From Legionella bononiensis (lineage in GTDB: Bacteria > Pseudomonadota > Gammaproteobacteria > Legionellales > Legionellaceae): 64,000 bases of DNA. The stretch is taken from assembly GCF_016786215.1 (NCBI RefSeq), contig NZ_JADOBG010000015.1:95289-159288 (forward strand), given 5' to 3'. The translations under genes and the position numbers were made by a program. Positions 27,065 through 35,538 of this stretch are shown here, piece by piece (positions within the stretch are counted from its first letter, which is position 1; the number at the start of each line of letters is the position of its first letter). Under the pieces are notes generated by a model. The model saw only the letters and a program-made list of their open reading frames with translations, did no database searches and had not been told where the DNA came from.

Positions 27065-28558
27065 TTAGGAGCTACAACCAGTCAGTGTTTGACCATTACA
27101 AATGCACCATTGTGATCCGCCCCCACAATTGATGCATTGAGACTGATTGGCATTGCAATAAGAACCACCGGCACTGGTTGTCCCGTTATTCCAGCTGCAA
27201 TAACTTGTTCCAGGATTAGATTGACAATAAGTACTACTCGGAGGAGTGCCAGTTAATAGTGGTGCTGTTAAATTGGCAGAAATCGACGCTTGATAATTAG
27301 GTACGCTTACCGCTACATTTGAACAATAACCCGAAGACGGTGTTTTGCAATCTTGCATCTGAGTGGTAGTTACCGGTGTTATGGTACTAGCCGCGAAATC
27401 ACTATCGGTCAGGGTACTTAAATTATGGATGGTCTGATTCCCTACAGTCGTGATGCTGGCAGGTAACTCGACACCCGTGATTTGGATTAGAGATGTTGGA
27501 CACGTTACTGGAACAACTGAGACATTACTCCAATTTTGAGTATTAAAACCTGATTGTCCTGCAGAAGCAAAATTACAGGCGTTCTGCAAAGTCGTTTTGG
27601 CAGGATACGCTGTACCATTGTAGGTAACAGAATAGGTGGAATTTATACTGGAGTAGTCGCCAAAATAGGCTGAACACGAACTACTTTCAATATGATCACC
27701 CCAGTTTACATTGCCACCGGTTCCCCAAAAAATTGGACACTGAGTGGGATAGTTACCTGAGCCACCGCCAGCCATGTATATATCAAAAGTATTAGGAGTA
27801 GCGCCAGTATTCACTGATTGAAAAATCATATAAGGGTATGGGGTTTTGCCATTAAATTTTAAAGCAAAACAAAAACCATTGAGTTGGTTACATCCTCCAG
27901 AGCAACCAGGAATTCCCAGCTGATCGCCCAGTGCCGCTGTTCCCACAGCATAAACCGTGTTGGTACCCGATAAAAAGCTGGGGAGAACATTCCCTTGAGC
28001 ATCCATAGTAACCGCCTGAATCATAGCCCAAGAACCGAGCATGGTTTCCGGCGTTGCATAATAATCAGAAGAAACACAGACGTTACCCGTAGGAGCGCTA
28101 CCGTATGGGAATTTAGGGTCAATAGTCAAAACTCTCGGAATGGAATTCTGACTGGCCTGAGTGCATATGTACGAACCTGGGGAATTATCACTCGGGCTTT
28201 TTGTTACACAGACCGTTGGACCATCAATTAAATCAGATAATTTATCGCGATTTACTTTCAATGATAACAGACAAGAAGCCCCGGGTTGCAGAACAAATGG
28301 ATTTCCACATCTTCCAGCTGAAGTATTCTGTGTGACCGCGCCCATGGGCTTCATTGCAAAAGTATGGCGACTTTTCATTTGATTAGTGACCAGGTATTCG
28401 ATAATAGTTATACCACTGTTGGGGTTTTGAATGGTTGTAGATGTCGTTGGGCTTATCAAAATAGGCAGTTGTGTATTAGCATGAACCATTGCGATCGATA
28501 GTAGACAAGTTGCGGTAACACTTACCCAAAAGTTCAGGATTTTTTTAATATTCATCAT
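27065..28558 (-). CDS. Secreted Cys-rich protein with Legionella N-terminal domain
   Basis: A 497-residue protein with a signal peptide (ends near VHA, residue 27) and the same N-terminal domain as the protein at 25047 (VTNQMKSRHTFAMKPMGAVT, CG, SCLLSLKVN, GPTVC). The middle (about 165-360) has many Cys, Trp and Gly residues, as in secreted hydrolases or binding proteins. The C-terminal 45 residues are very Cys-rich (SYCNANQSQCINCGGGSQWC) and look like a small disulfide-knotted carbohydrate-binding module. The gene lies 6 bp after the OMP gene. Likely a type II secreted protein; substrate unknown. Confidence 0.65.
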   Translation of the reverse strand: MMNIKKILNFWVSVTATCLLSIAMVHANTQLPILISPTTSTTIQNPNSGITIIEYLVTNQMKSRHTFAMKPMGAVTQNTSAGRCGNPFVLQPGASCLLSLKVNRDKLSDLIDGPTVCVTKSPSDNSPGSYICTQASQNSIPRVLTIDPKFPYGSAPTGNVCVSSDYYATPETMLGSWAMIQAVTMDAQGNVLPSFLSGTNTVYAVGTAALGDQLGIPGCSGGCNQLNGFCFALKFNGKTPYPYMIFQSVNTGATPNTFDIYMAGGGSGNYPTQCPIFWGTGGNVNWGDHIESSSCSAYFGDYSSINSTYSVTYNGTAYPAKTTLQNACNFASAGQSGFNTQNWSNVSVVPVTCPTSLIQITGVELPASITTVGNQTIHNLSTLTDSDFAASTITPVTTTQMQDCKTPSSGYCSNVAVSVPNYQASISANLTAPLLTGTPPSSTYCQSNPGTSYCSWNNGTTSAGGSYCNANQSQCINCGGGSQWCICNGQTLTGCSS

Positions 28559-28564
28559 AATTCC

Positions 28565-29320
28565 TTAAGCAACGTAACTGAGGCTGAATTGTAATTGATT
28601 CGTGTAAATATGATTTAAATCCAAACCACCAGTTAACACTTGTTCTGTGGCAGATCCAAGGGACGTCCTGCCCCAATCACTAAACTCATATCCCACACCA
28701 ACAGACCAGTGGCTATTTAGTGCCCGTTGCAAACCGGCTCCTAGTGTGTAGGAAAAATCTCTTGTTGTGTGCGAGGTAAAAGGAGGCTCAGGTTCGATAT
28801 CAATATTTTTAGGTGTAGTAATGTAGTTATACGCATGATTAACACCCACACCAAGACTGCCAGAAAGATAGGGTTGTACCAGCTGATAAAAATCTGTTAA
28901 TAACTTGCCTTTCACCGCCAGGCGAGTGTGCTTAATTTTATAATCATAAAATAAATTATTAAAATCAGGATCAGCATCTTGCCAAATATCACCATGGAGC
29001 GGAATGGCTGTTGTTGTAGCAACGGCAAATCCAAATTCAGCAAACAGTTTCGGGGAAAAATAATGGTGCAGACCCAGGAACAATTCTCCACTACCAAATT
29101 TCTTGGTAGTAGAATTTGCAGCGAAGGTTTCGCGAAGTTCTGGCTGTAAATAGATGGTTTGGGTTTTACCTGGAGTGCTCCATACAGGGCCTAAACTAAG
29201 GGTGGCTGCAGGTCTCCAGGAGCCATCAATACTGCCACCATCGCCAGCACATACCAGCCCGGTGAGCGTGACACCACATGCTATCGTAACTACCTTGTTT
29301 AATTTCACGTATTTTCTCAA
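28565..29320 (-). CDS. Outer membrane beta-barrel protein
   Basis: The 251-residue protein has a signal peptide (cleavage near VCA, residue 25). Barrel strands follow: ELFLGLHHYFSPKLFAEFGF, YLSGSLGVGVNHAY, YTLGAGLQRALNSHWSVGVG, and a C-terminal LQFSLSYVA. Translation starts at a TTG with AAAGGA five bases upstream. It is the first gene of a pair with the Cys-rich secreted protein. It resembles the OMP at 14439 only in general plan. Confidence 0.78.
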   Translation of the reverse strand: MRKYVKLNKVVTIACGVTLTGLVCAGDGGSIDGSWRPAATLSLGPVWSTPGKTQTIYLQPELRETFAANSTTKKFGSGELFLGLHHYFSPKLFAEFGFAVATTTAIPLHGDIWQDADPDFNNLFYDYKIKHTRLAVKGKLLTDFYQLVQPYLSGSLGVGVNHAYNYITTPKNIDIEPEPPFTSHTTRDFSYTLGAGLQRALNSHWSVGVGYEFSDWGRTSLGSATEQVLTGGLDLNHIYTNQLQFSLSYVA

Positions 29321-29555
29321 TAAAGTCCTTTAAATTGTTCGCATGATGCCTTTTACAATTGCAATAATCAACCCTTTCATTGACAAAAAATCAATAAAAA
29401 ACAATCCAGATAAAGCCTAAACGAAATTGTTCAACCTTATTTCACAACCACATAAAGTGCATACCCCCGACGCATTTCGAAAGGCCTCATTAACCTGCCC
29501 ATAATCCCAAAATGATTAAATTTTACACATGAACTCTTAACTTTATGAGCCTATC

Positions 29556-30014
29556 ATGTCTAATATTTACTCAAAAAAACCCATTATCATTTTATCTGTA
29601 ATCGAACCGGGAACAATGAGAGACTTATCTTTCGTAGATAAAATGATTGATTCTGATCAAAAGCAAAAAAATGACCAACCCTTTGTCATTCTTCTCAATG
29701 ATTTAGGCGATGAAACATTAAAATATAAAAGCTTTGTTCAAACTTTAAAAAACACAATTGGAGAAGAAGATGAAAATTCTGACCATGTTGTAGCTATTAA
29801 TCTAAGCAATCCATTTCCTCTGAAAAAAGATACTCTGTTAAATCTGATAGTTAATGGATTTAAACAATCCCAGGAATACACCATTCTAAAAACAGGACAA
29901 GGGGTAGTAACAACATTATTAAACTTAGAAACCGACTCTGTTAAAGAGTTCAATAAAATAGTAGAAGAAGCAACTGATGAGTTGAAATCCAAATCCAATG
30001 TACGCTTGAGCTAA
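29556..30014 (+). CDS. Hypothetical protein
   Basis: The 152-residue, charged, soluble protein begins with a beta strand (KPIIILSVIEPGTM). A second strand and turn PFVILLNDLGDETL and alternating helices follow, suggesting a Rossmann-like alpha/beta fold. No family was recognised. The reading frame is closed by a strong terminator hairpin 55 bp after the stop, consistent with a real single-gene transcript. Confidence 0.6.
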   Translation: MSNIYSKKPIIILSVIEPGTMRDLSFVDKMIDSDQKQKNDQPFVILLNDLGDETLKYKSFVQTLKNTIGEEDENSDHVVAINLSNPFPLKKDTLLNLIVNGFKQSQEYTILKTGQGVVTTLLNLETDSVKEFNKIVEEATDELKSKSNVRLS

Positions 30015-30068
30015 CATGTGCCAGCTCCAACTTCATATTAATAAATTGGCAGGCAAATGGTACAACAA

Positions 30069-30100
30069 GGTTAGGCCAGAAGGCCTAACTCGTTATTTTT
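30069..30100 (+). terminator. Rho-independent terminator
   Basis: GTTAGGCC (30070-30077) and GGCCTAAC (30082-30089) form an 8-bp stem with an AGAA loop, followed by a T-rich tail (tcgttattttt). Confidence 0.85.
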
Positions 30101-30183
30101 ACTGCTTAAGCAGTGAGATTTACTGCAATAAGGAACGATTCGAGCTCATTTTATTTTCGATAAGAGTATTAAATTATTTGATA

Positions 30184-31125
30184 TTAGGAATCACCTTGAA
30201 TTGATAAACTTTTTGCTTTAATAAAATATTGACTAAAATCGGGTGATTGACTGAGCCACTGTCTAAGGTATTCAACAAACTCCCAAATCAGCCGTTCTTC
30301 AGAACGTTTTTTTAGATAATAGGCGTGAAACTCAATGTCCATAGAAAAATCGCTGAGTTGGACTACAGCTAATTTCTCATTCAGTAGTCGTTCATAACTC
30401 AAACACCAACTGGATCCCGATTCGACAATTTGAATATTGCTGTATATCGTATTGACTTCAGCAATCGTTTTAATTGAAATGTCCTTTTGCTTCAGTAATA
30501 AATTAAATTTTTGGCGCATAATGCTGTCATTCGTTAACAATACGGCATCGTATTGTGCCAATTCAGCTATAGATATTGGCGACCTGGAGTTGGCTAAGGG
30601 ATGTTCGATGGATACTATCGGAACAATTCGTTCTTTCCATAAAGGCACAGAAGCTATATTGGCGGGGCAATATCCAGCATGAGGTAAAATGATCAGATCA
30701 TAATTTCCACTTGTCAGACTAGAGCTAAGCTCTTTTGCAGGAACTATTTTATTAACAATAAAATAGTTCGTTTTAAGAGCATGCATGTAATTCGTAAATT
30801 CGGCAAATGCTGAAATTGAAACATAAGGATTAAGCCCTATATTAATAGTTAATTTAGGTTGGCTTTTGCGGTCATTATGCTCTGCTTTCATCATTTCATT
30901 ATAAATACCGAGCATTTGTCGAATATAAGGGAGAAAGGCCTTGCCTTTATTCGTCAGTTCTACACCATAACTGGTATTTACAAAAAGTTGGGTCCCAAGT
31001 TCTTGTTCTAATTTTTTAATACGTCTGCTTATAGTCGGCTGTGATGTGAACATATGCCTGGATGCCAAGGATATTGAATGATATTCAACAACAGCAAGAA
31101 ATGTTTTCAAATCTACTATGTTCAT
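30184..31125 (-). CDS. LysR family transcriptional regulator
   Basis: The 313-residue protein has the LysR helix-turn-helix at the start (FLAVVEYHSISLASRHMFTS, QPTISRRIKKLEQELG) and a substrate-binding-like effector domain (about 90-300). It stands alone between a terminator and a gap. The target is unknown. Confidence 0.92.
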   Translation of the reverse strand: MNIVDLKTFLAVVEYHSISLASRHMFTSQPTISRRIKKLEQELGTQLFVNTSYGVELTNKGKAFLPYIRQMLGIYNEMMKAEHNDRKSQPKLTINIGLNPYVSISAFAEFTNYMHALKTNYFIVNKIVPAKELSSSLTSGNYDLIILPHAGYCPANIASVPLWKERIVPIVSIEHPLANSRSPISIAELAQYDAVLLTNDSIMRQKFNLLLKQKDISIKTIAEVNTIYSNIQIVESGSSWCLSYERLLNEKLAVVQLSDFSMDIEFHAYYLKKRSEERLIWEFVEYLRQWLSQSPDFSQYFIKAKSLSIQGDS

Positions 31126-31365
31126 CTAAGCCTCCTGGTATCCTCTATGAAAGGTAACCTTGCTTTTATATTTATTGTACTACTTTTTATAGACTATTTT
31201 ATTGGCTTTCTCCGAAAATAGAGCCGTAAGTATTGATGAACATCACTAAACAAATAAGATTATGAATTTAACACAAGAAATATTTAATACAAATTTATTA
31301 TAAAGCTCTTGTGTAATCAAGGCACTATACAATTTATAGGGCCTTGATTATCTCTAAGTATCTCT

Positions 31366-31539
31366 TTACTGAAGTATGGGGCCGAATACTCTCCATCCAA
31401 GAATCGCTAACAGGACAAATAACATCAGATTACCCCCAACCAGACCATAGTTACCACGGGTATAATCACCTCGGTGCCAATACAGGCCAAAGAGTAACCA
31501 AACAAGCATCAGCACCCAAAACAAAACTCCAATAGGCAT
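31366..31539 (-). CDS. Small inner membrane protein
   Basis: The 57-residue protein has two hydrophobic helices (residues 3-20 and 35-55) around a polar HRGDYTRGNYG loop. The ATG at 31539 is chosen because GGGAGA lies 5-6 bp upstream; a longer frame to 31617 lacks a site. A small conserved-looking membrane protein of unknown role. Confidence 0.65.
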   Translation of the reverse strand: MPIGVLFWVLMLVWLLFGLYWHRGDYTRGNYGLVGGNLMLFVLLAILGWRVFGPILQ

Positions 31540-31968
31540 TTTAATCTCCCTAACTGTTAACCAGATCCTCTCTGGTGGGGTGTTTAGGTGGATCAGATAA
31601 ATGAATAACTCATCCACATAAAAATAGAACTAGGCTATTTAATTAATTATAGTTGACTATTGGATAATATATGGTCAATTAGCTCCATTTAAGTGTTTTT
31701 TATTCAATGGATTAAAGTCTAATAATGCTCTTCACTATGAATCGATAGCAGGTTAAAAAACGTGTATAGCGTTCATTAAACAGAATTAAATAATCGCATT
31801 ATGTCAAAATTAAACACATTTGATGCTTTTTTATGATAAAATTTGGGCCAGCTGGAGTGTGTAATCAATTGCTGTAACTTCACTAAGGGAAAATTCAAGC
31901 AAGGAGGTAATTAAACCTATAAACCGGATAAAAATCCGGAGTATTTTTTAAGATCAAAAAAGGCAAAT
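31540..31968. other. Gap upstream of the SH2-domain gene
   Basis: This 429-bp region holds no credible gene. It contains the promoter and leader of the gene at 31969, including an unused strong ribosome-binding-like sequence and a terminator-like hairpin near its right end. Confidence 0.5.
31901..31950 (+). promoter_or_regulatory. Leader with AAGGAGGT and terminator-like hairpin before the SH2-domain gene
   Basis: AAGGAGGT (31901-31908) has no start codon at a usable distance. CCGGAT (31924-31929) and ATCCGG (31934-31939) form a 6-bp stem followed by agtatttttt. The gene starts only 19 bp after this, so the hairpin could attenuate its transcription or mark the end of an upstream leader. Confidence 0.4.
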
Positions 31969-33183
31969 ATGAGCAAAGGTAAAATAGAACTCGACTATCC
32001 AGTACATCCTTCGAAGAATGAATTCAAGATTGAGAATCCAATTGCAATTAATCCTAAAGATGAGAACGAATTCGTACCCCAAACTATAGTCACCTCCAGT
32101 AGGGCAACCTATACGGAAGAGATGCTTCTTAATCGAATTGATGAGACTGGTTTATTAGATGATTTTATTAGCGGTAAGAAAATCTCCGATCGGAGTGAAT
32201 GCTGGGTGGAGTGTTTTTCAAGAGACGATTTGGTTCGAATCTTCACCACCTTTCCAAAGGTCTACGAACGCTGTGAGACTTTGATGAGTAATTCTCTTGG
32301 TCCGGCTATACATACTGTCCTGTCATTTAATGATATTTTTTGCGATCTGTTTGAACATGTTTTGCAAAAAGCCAAAGCAATTCACTTACACTGCGGCTGG
32401 GGCTTTAGTGAAGGTACTGACGAGTTTACTCAATTTGAATTGGCACTCTCTTCATGGAACACATTTATGAAAGAAGATGCTTTCACAGCAAAAACTTCGA
32501 ACCTATTCAAAGCATTGGATCAATTTGCCGAGTCTGATTTTGTTCATTTAAAAAACATCGGATTCTCATCGATAAGTACTCAATTATATCAAATTTGCCA
32601 ACATGGACATTGCAGTGCTGGATTTACTGAACAATTATCCAGAGTGTATACAGCAATAACACTCGCTCGAACTGTACTCTTTTATGGAACGATACTTAAC
32701 AAAAACAGTTCTGAACACAATGATCAACCCCGCAACAAAGCTAAAGTCTGGGATTATTGTCAATCAGCAGTATTCTTTAAAATGAATCCCGAATTAAAAA
32801 AGGAGATGGAAGCTCCATTATACCATGGCACTATTGATACGGAGGCTGCCAAGCGTTTACTCTGCAATCCTGGTGATTACTTGGCCAGGTATTCGCCCAA
32901 TTACAAAAATCATTATCTTACTGTCTTGATAGATGCCAGTGTTTTCCAGAACAAAATAGTCTTGAACCTGATAATACCTCCATCCAAAGTTGATTCGTGG
33001 ATTAAAAAACCGACAGAGCATCGTGAAGAAATCGAATTTTATATTAAAGAGCAACTGTCCAAGGAGCATCCAGAAAATACGCAACAATGGGTCAATGTTT
33101 TTTTAAAAAAAGAACAATACGACCCAATTTTTAATCCAGTGTGTGCAATTGAAACAGCTAATGTAGTACTTAAAATAAGATAA
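31969..33183 (+). CDS. SH2-domain protein, candidate Dot/Icm effector
   Basis: A 404-residue soluble protein without a signal peptide. Residues about 283-390 form an SH2 domain: LYHGTIDTEAAKRLLCNPGD is the 'WYHGxIsreeAexLL' entry block. GDYLARYS carries the phosphotyrosine-binding Arg307 (betaB5 of FLVRxS). NHYLTVLIDASVF matches the next strand. The N-terminal 280 residues are helical with several Cys but no known domain. SH2 domains in bacteria are almost confined to Legionella effectors that read host phosphotyrosine signalling. The next gene encodes a protease-type effector candidate. Confidence 0.8.
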   Translation: MSKGKIELDYPVHPSKNEFKIENPIAINPKDENEFVPQTIVTSSRATYTEEMLLNRIDETGLLDDFISGKKISDRSECWVECFSRDDLVRIFTTFPKVYERCETLMSNSLGPAIHTVLSFNDIFCDLFEHVLQKAKAIHLHCGWGFSEGTDEFTQFELALSSWNTFMKEDAFTAKTSNLFKALDQFAESDFVHLKNIGFSSISTQLYQICQHGHCSAGFTEQLSRVYTAITLARTVLFYGTILNKNSSEHNDQPRNKAKVWDYCQSAVFFKMNPELKKEMEAPLYHGTIDTEAAKRLLCNPGDYLARYSPNYKNHYLTVLIDASVFQNKIVLNLIIPPSKVDSWIKKPTEHREEIEFYIKEQLSKEHPENTQQWVNVFLKKEQYDPIFNPVCAIETANVVLKIR

Positions 33184-33470
33184 TCCGGTTCTAATCCATA
33201 ACCAGTAGCGCCCCCGGTTTCAATTGTTTCAATCTACCTTTCTGTTCTGTGAATGATGGGCTGAAGATAACTCTCCAGTCCATCACTTCTATTCAACCTT
33301 CTGAACACATAATTTAAAGTCATATAAAATATCAATAACGACTATTAAAATTTCACATCATTATTTAATTATTGCTTAAGTTTGGAACTTCATAATGAGT
33401 AATTAGAGTTCTGGATTAGTTTATTGGATCCAGGAGTTAACAATGCACTTTCCAACCTTAAGGAGCTATT

Positions 33471-35294
33471 ATGCCTTGGATTTACCCACCATTTACGTCA
33501 CTTGATCAACATGAACAACAAGCAGTAATTAGAAACTACGAACGAAAATTCCGTGACTTTGACAATGACATTATTATCTATAGCGCACTCGAAGTATTAC
33601 GTGCCAATGGACATACCAATGTAAATGCGATTAAAGTAGGCCCAGATAGAGCAGGCGATGAATTTAATCTGTATATGCAACTTATAGGCAAAATACCTCA
33701 AGATAAGCGTTATACCATTTTTTCATTACCTACCTTGCAAGGTAGCCATTCAGTTGCTGTTGTCATTGACACACAAAACCGTGAAGTTCATGTTATCGAT
33801 TCACTAAACCAGGTTTATCCTGAAGCAACAGGACAAATCCAAACAGCCATTGATGAAGAAATTTTGGATGGTTACCGTATAGTAAGACCTGCATCACCAG
33901 TTACACAACAATCAGATGGCTGGAGTTGTGGTATTCACAGTGCAGCCAATATTGTAGGGATTATAACTGGTGATATTGATCTCAAAACAAACAAGGGTCT
34001 TGGTCCCAGGAGCAATGCTGAAGTACAAAACCTTTTGGGAATCTTTAGCAAAGCCTATGGGGAAAGTTCGGTACAACGCCAGAACAATTTAAACAATCCA
34101 CGTTTGAATGTCAGACAAAAAAGAACCCTTCGTTATGGGTTACAAGGACTTGATACCTCCACGCTCAATCCTCAGATCCAAAATGATATTAGAACATTAA
34201 TTGACGCCTTACTTGTAGAGTTTCCACAAGGAATGACTGAGGCAGAGTTAATGCAACAAAGATCTTTTAAGGATTTTGCGCAAGAGTTTACTCAATCTAA
34301 TCCTGGAAATGTACTGAATTCACTATTAAGTACTCCAGAGTTTATCGCCATATTACCGGCGAATTTAGAAGAGAATGCCGAAGAGAAAGAAGTAGTGATT
34401 ACTTTGTATCTTTCTGAACAACTACACAATCTACAAAACGCTCCCGCTGTTGCAAGCTCATCAACTCCTGTGGTTGCCAGCTCGTCAGCTCCAGTTGTTG
34501 CAGGGCTCCTCACTTTAGACGCGGCCTTAACTCGTTTTGCAGATCCCATTACTGATGGTGGACGGCGAGGCGATGTACGACATGCCATAAGCTATTTTGC
34601 ACAAATGACCCAACACAATTCCAACCTGTTTAATGAGGTTTCTTGTCAACATATTGCGAATCATACCGATCCAACAAACCTTGCTTGTGCACTTATAATG
34701 CTGGGTTCTACAGACGATCCAAAACTTCAGGAAATTGTAGCTTTACCCTATCCAATGGATTACTTCTTTAGCAACCCGAGTGCGTCATCTGATACTGCGC
34801 AACCCGCTCAATCATCAAGTGTTCCGGTGATCAGCAGTAGCAGCCAACCTTCAGCAAGTCCGGCACCACAAGCACCTTCAGTTGATTCAAGCAGTTCTTC
34901 TGCACCTGATGAGCGATTAACTCTGGAGCTGAAGCAATTTATATCAACCCTTCGTAGTGAGCGAGGAGGTTTGGATTCGACTGCTTACTGGCTAACTCGT
35001 ACAGAAGAACAACGAGCGGATTTGATGAGGCGGTTTGATGCTGCAAATCAAACACCAGCCATACGTCCGGCATCCGGTTTTGCAGGCGGTTTTTTTGGTT
35101 CATCATCTCAACCAGCCCGGAGATCAGAACTCGATGATTTTCAAGAAGAATTAGAAGAATTTCTGCAAGAGAAAGTTCGGCTAATGGGTTTTGATACTAT
35201 TGAATCAGCACGTCAAACATTCGGTGATGAGGTTTTTGCTGACATGACGGAGGAATTTTTTACAGCAAAAACCAGCCAACTACAACGTAGATAA
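33471..35294 (+). CDS. Clan CE (Ulp1/C48-like) cysteine protease, candidate effector
   Basis: In the N-terminal 200 residues of this 607-residue protein a Ulp1-like catalytic set is seen: His93 (GSHSVAVVID), Asp110 (VHVIDSLN), Gln147 and Cys153 (QQSDGWSCGIHSA). The spacing H-17-D and Q-6-C equals that in yeast Ulp1 (H514, D531, Q574, C580). Poly-Ser/Pro linkers occur near residues 325-345 and 445-480. The C terminus is Glu-rich (DDFQEELEEFLQEK, MTEEFF), as in many Dot/Icm substrates. Likely activity: removal of ubiquitin or a ubiquitin-like protein from host targets, or acetyl transfer as in YopJ relatives. A strong terminator follows. Confidence 0.78.
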   Translation: MPWIYPPFTSLDQHEQQAVIRNYERKFRDFDNDIIIYSALEVLRANGHTNVNAIKVGPDRAGDEFNLYMQLIGKIPQDKRYTIFSLPTLQGSHSVAVVIDTQNREVHVIDSLNQVYPEATGQIQTAIDEEILDGYRIVRPASPVTQQSDGWSCGIHSAANIVGIITGDIDLKTNKGLGPRSNAEVQNLLGIFSKAYGESSVQRQNNLNNPRLNVRQKRTLRYGLQGLDTSTLNPQIQNDIRTLIDALLVEFPQGMTEAELMQQRSFKDFAQEFTQSNPGNVLNSLLSTPEFIAILPANLEENAEEKEVVITLYLSEQLHNLQNAPAVASSSTPVVASSSAPVVAGLLTLDAALTRFADPITDGGRRGDVRHAISYFAQMTQHNSNLFNEVSCQHIANHTDPTNLACALIMLGSTDDPKLQEIVALPYPMDYFFSNPSASSDTAQPAQSSSVPVISSSSQPSASPAPQAPSVDSSSSSAPDERLTLELKQFISTLRSERGGLDSTAYWLTRTEEQRADLMRRFDAANQTPAIRPASGFAGGFFGSSSQPARRSELDDFQEELEEFLQEKVRLMGFDTIESARQTFGDEVFADMTEEFFTAKTSQLQRR

Positions 35295-35311
35295 TCCATA
35301 AATTCTCTTTA

Positions 35312-35343
35312 AGTGAAAAAGCAAGTCTTCTTGCTTTTTCACT
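35312..35343 (+). terminator. Strong terminator hairpin after the protease gene
   Basis: AGTGAAAAAGCAAG (35312-35325) and CTTGCTTTTTCACT (35330-35343) form a perfect 14-bp stem with a 4-nt loop. The A- and T-rich arms allow termination on either strand. Confidence 0.85.
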
Positions 35344-35538
35344 CAATAAATATCAATTGAATAAGCAATGTTCCTGTAAACTATTTCCCCTATAGAAATT
35401 TAAAATCTTCCTGTTGCATGAAGAGCTTTATACACGATTCGAACAGGAGTATATTGTACACATAACGCTCAGAGCTGGTCTGTGCGGGCATAAGCAAAGA
35501 TTTTCAAGCGGACTGCTTTATAGAGTAGGATTGGTATT

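Noticed and set aside
30016..30204. A 62-codon plus-strand frame right after the 29556 gene
   Set aside because: A strong rho-independent terminator (30069-30100) lies inside it, it has no ribosome binding site, and its end overlaps the LysR gene.
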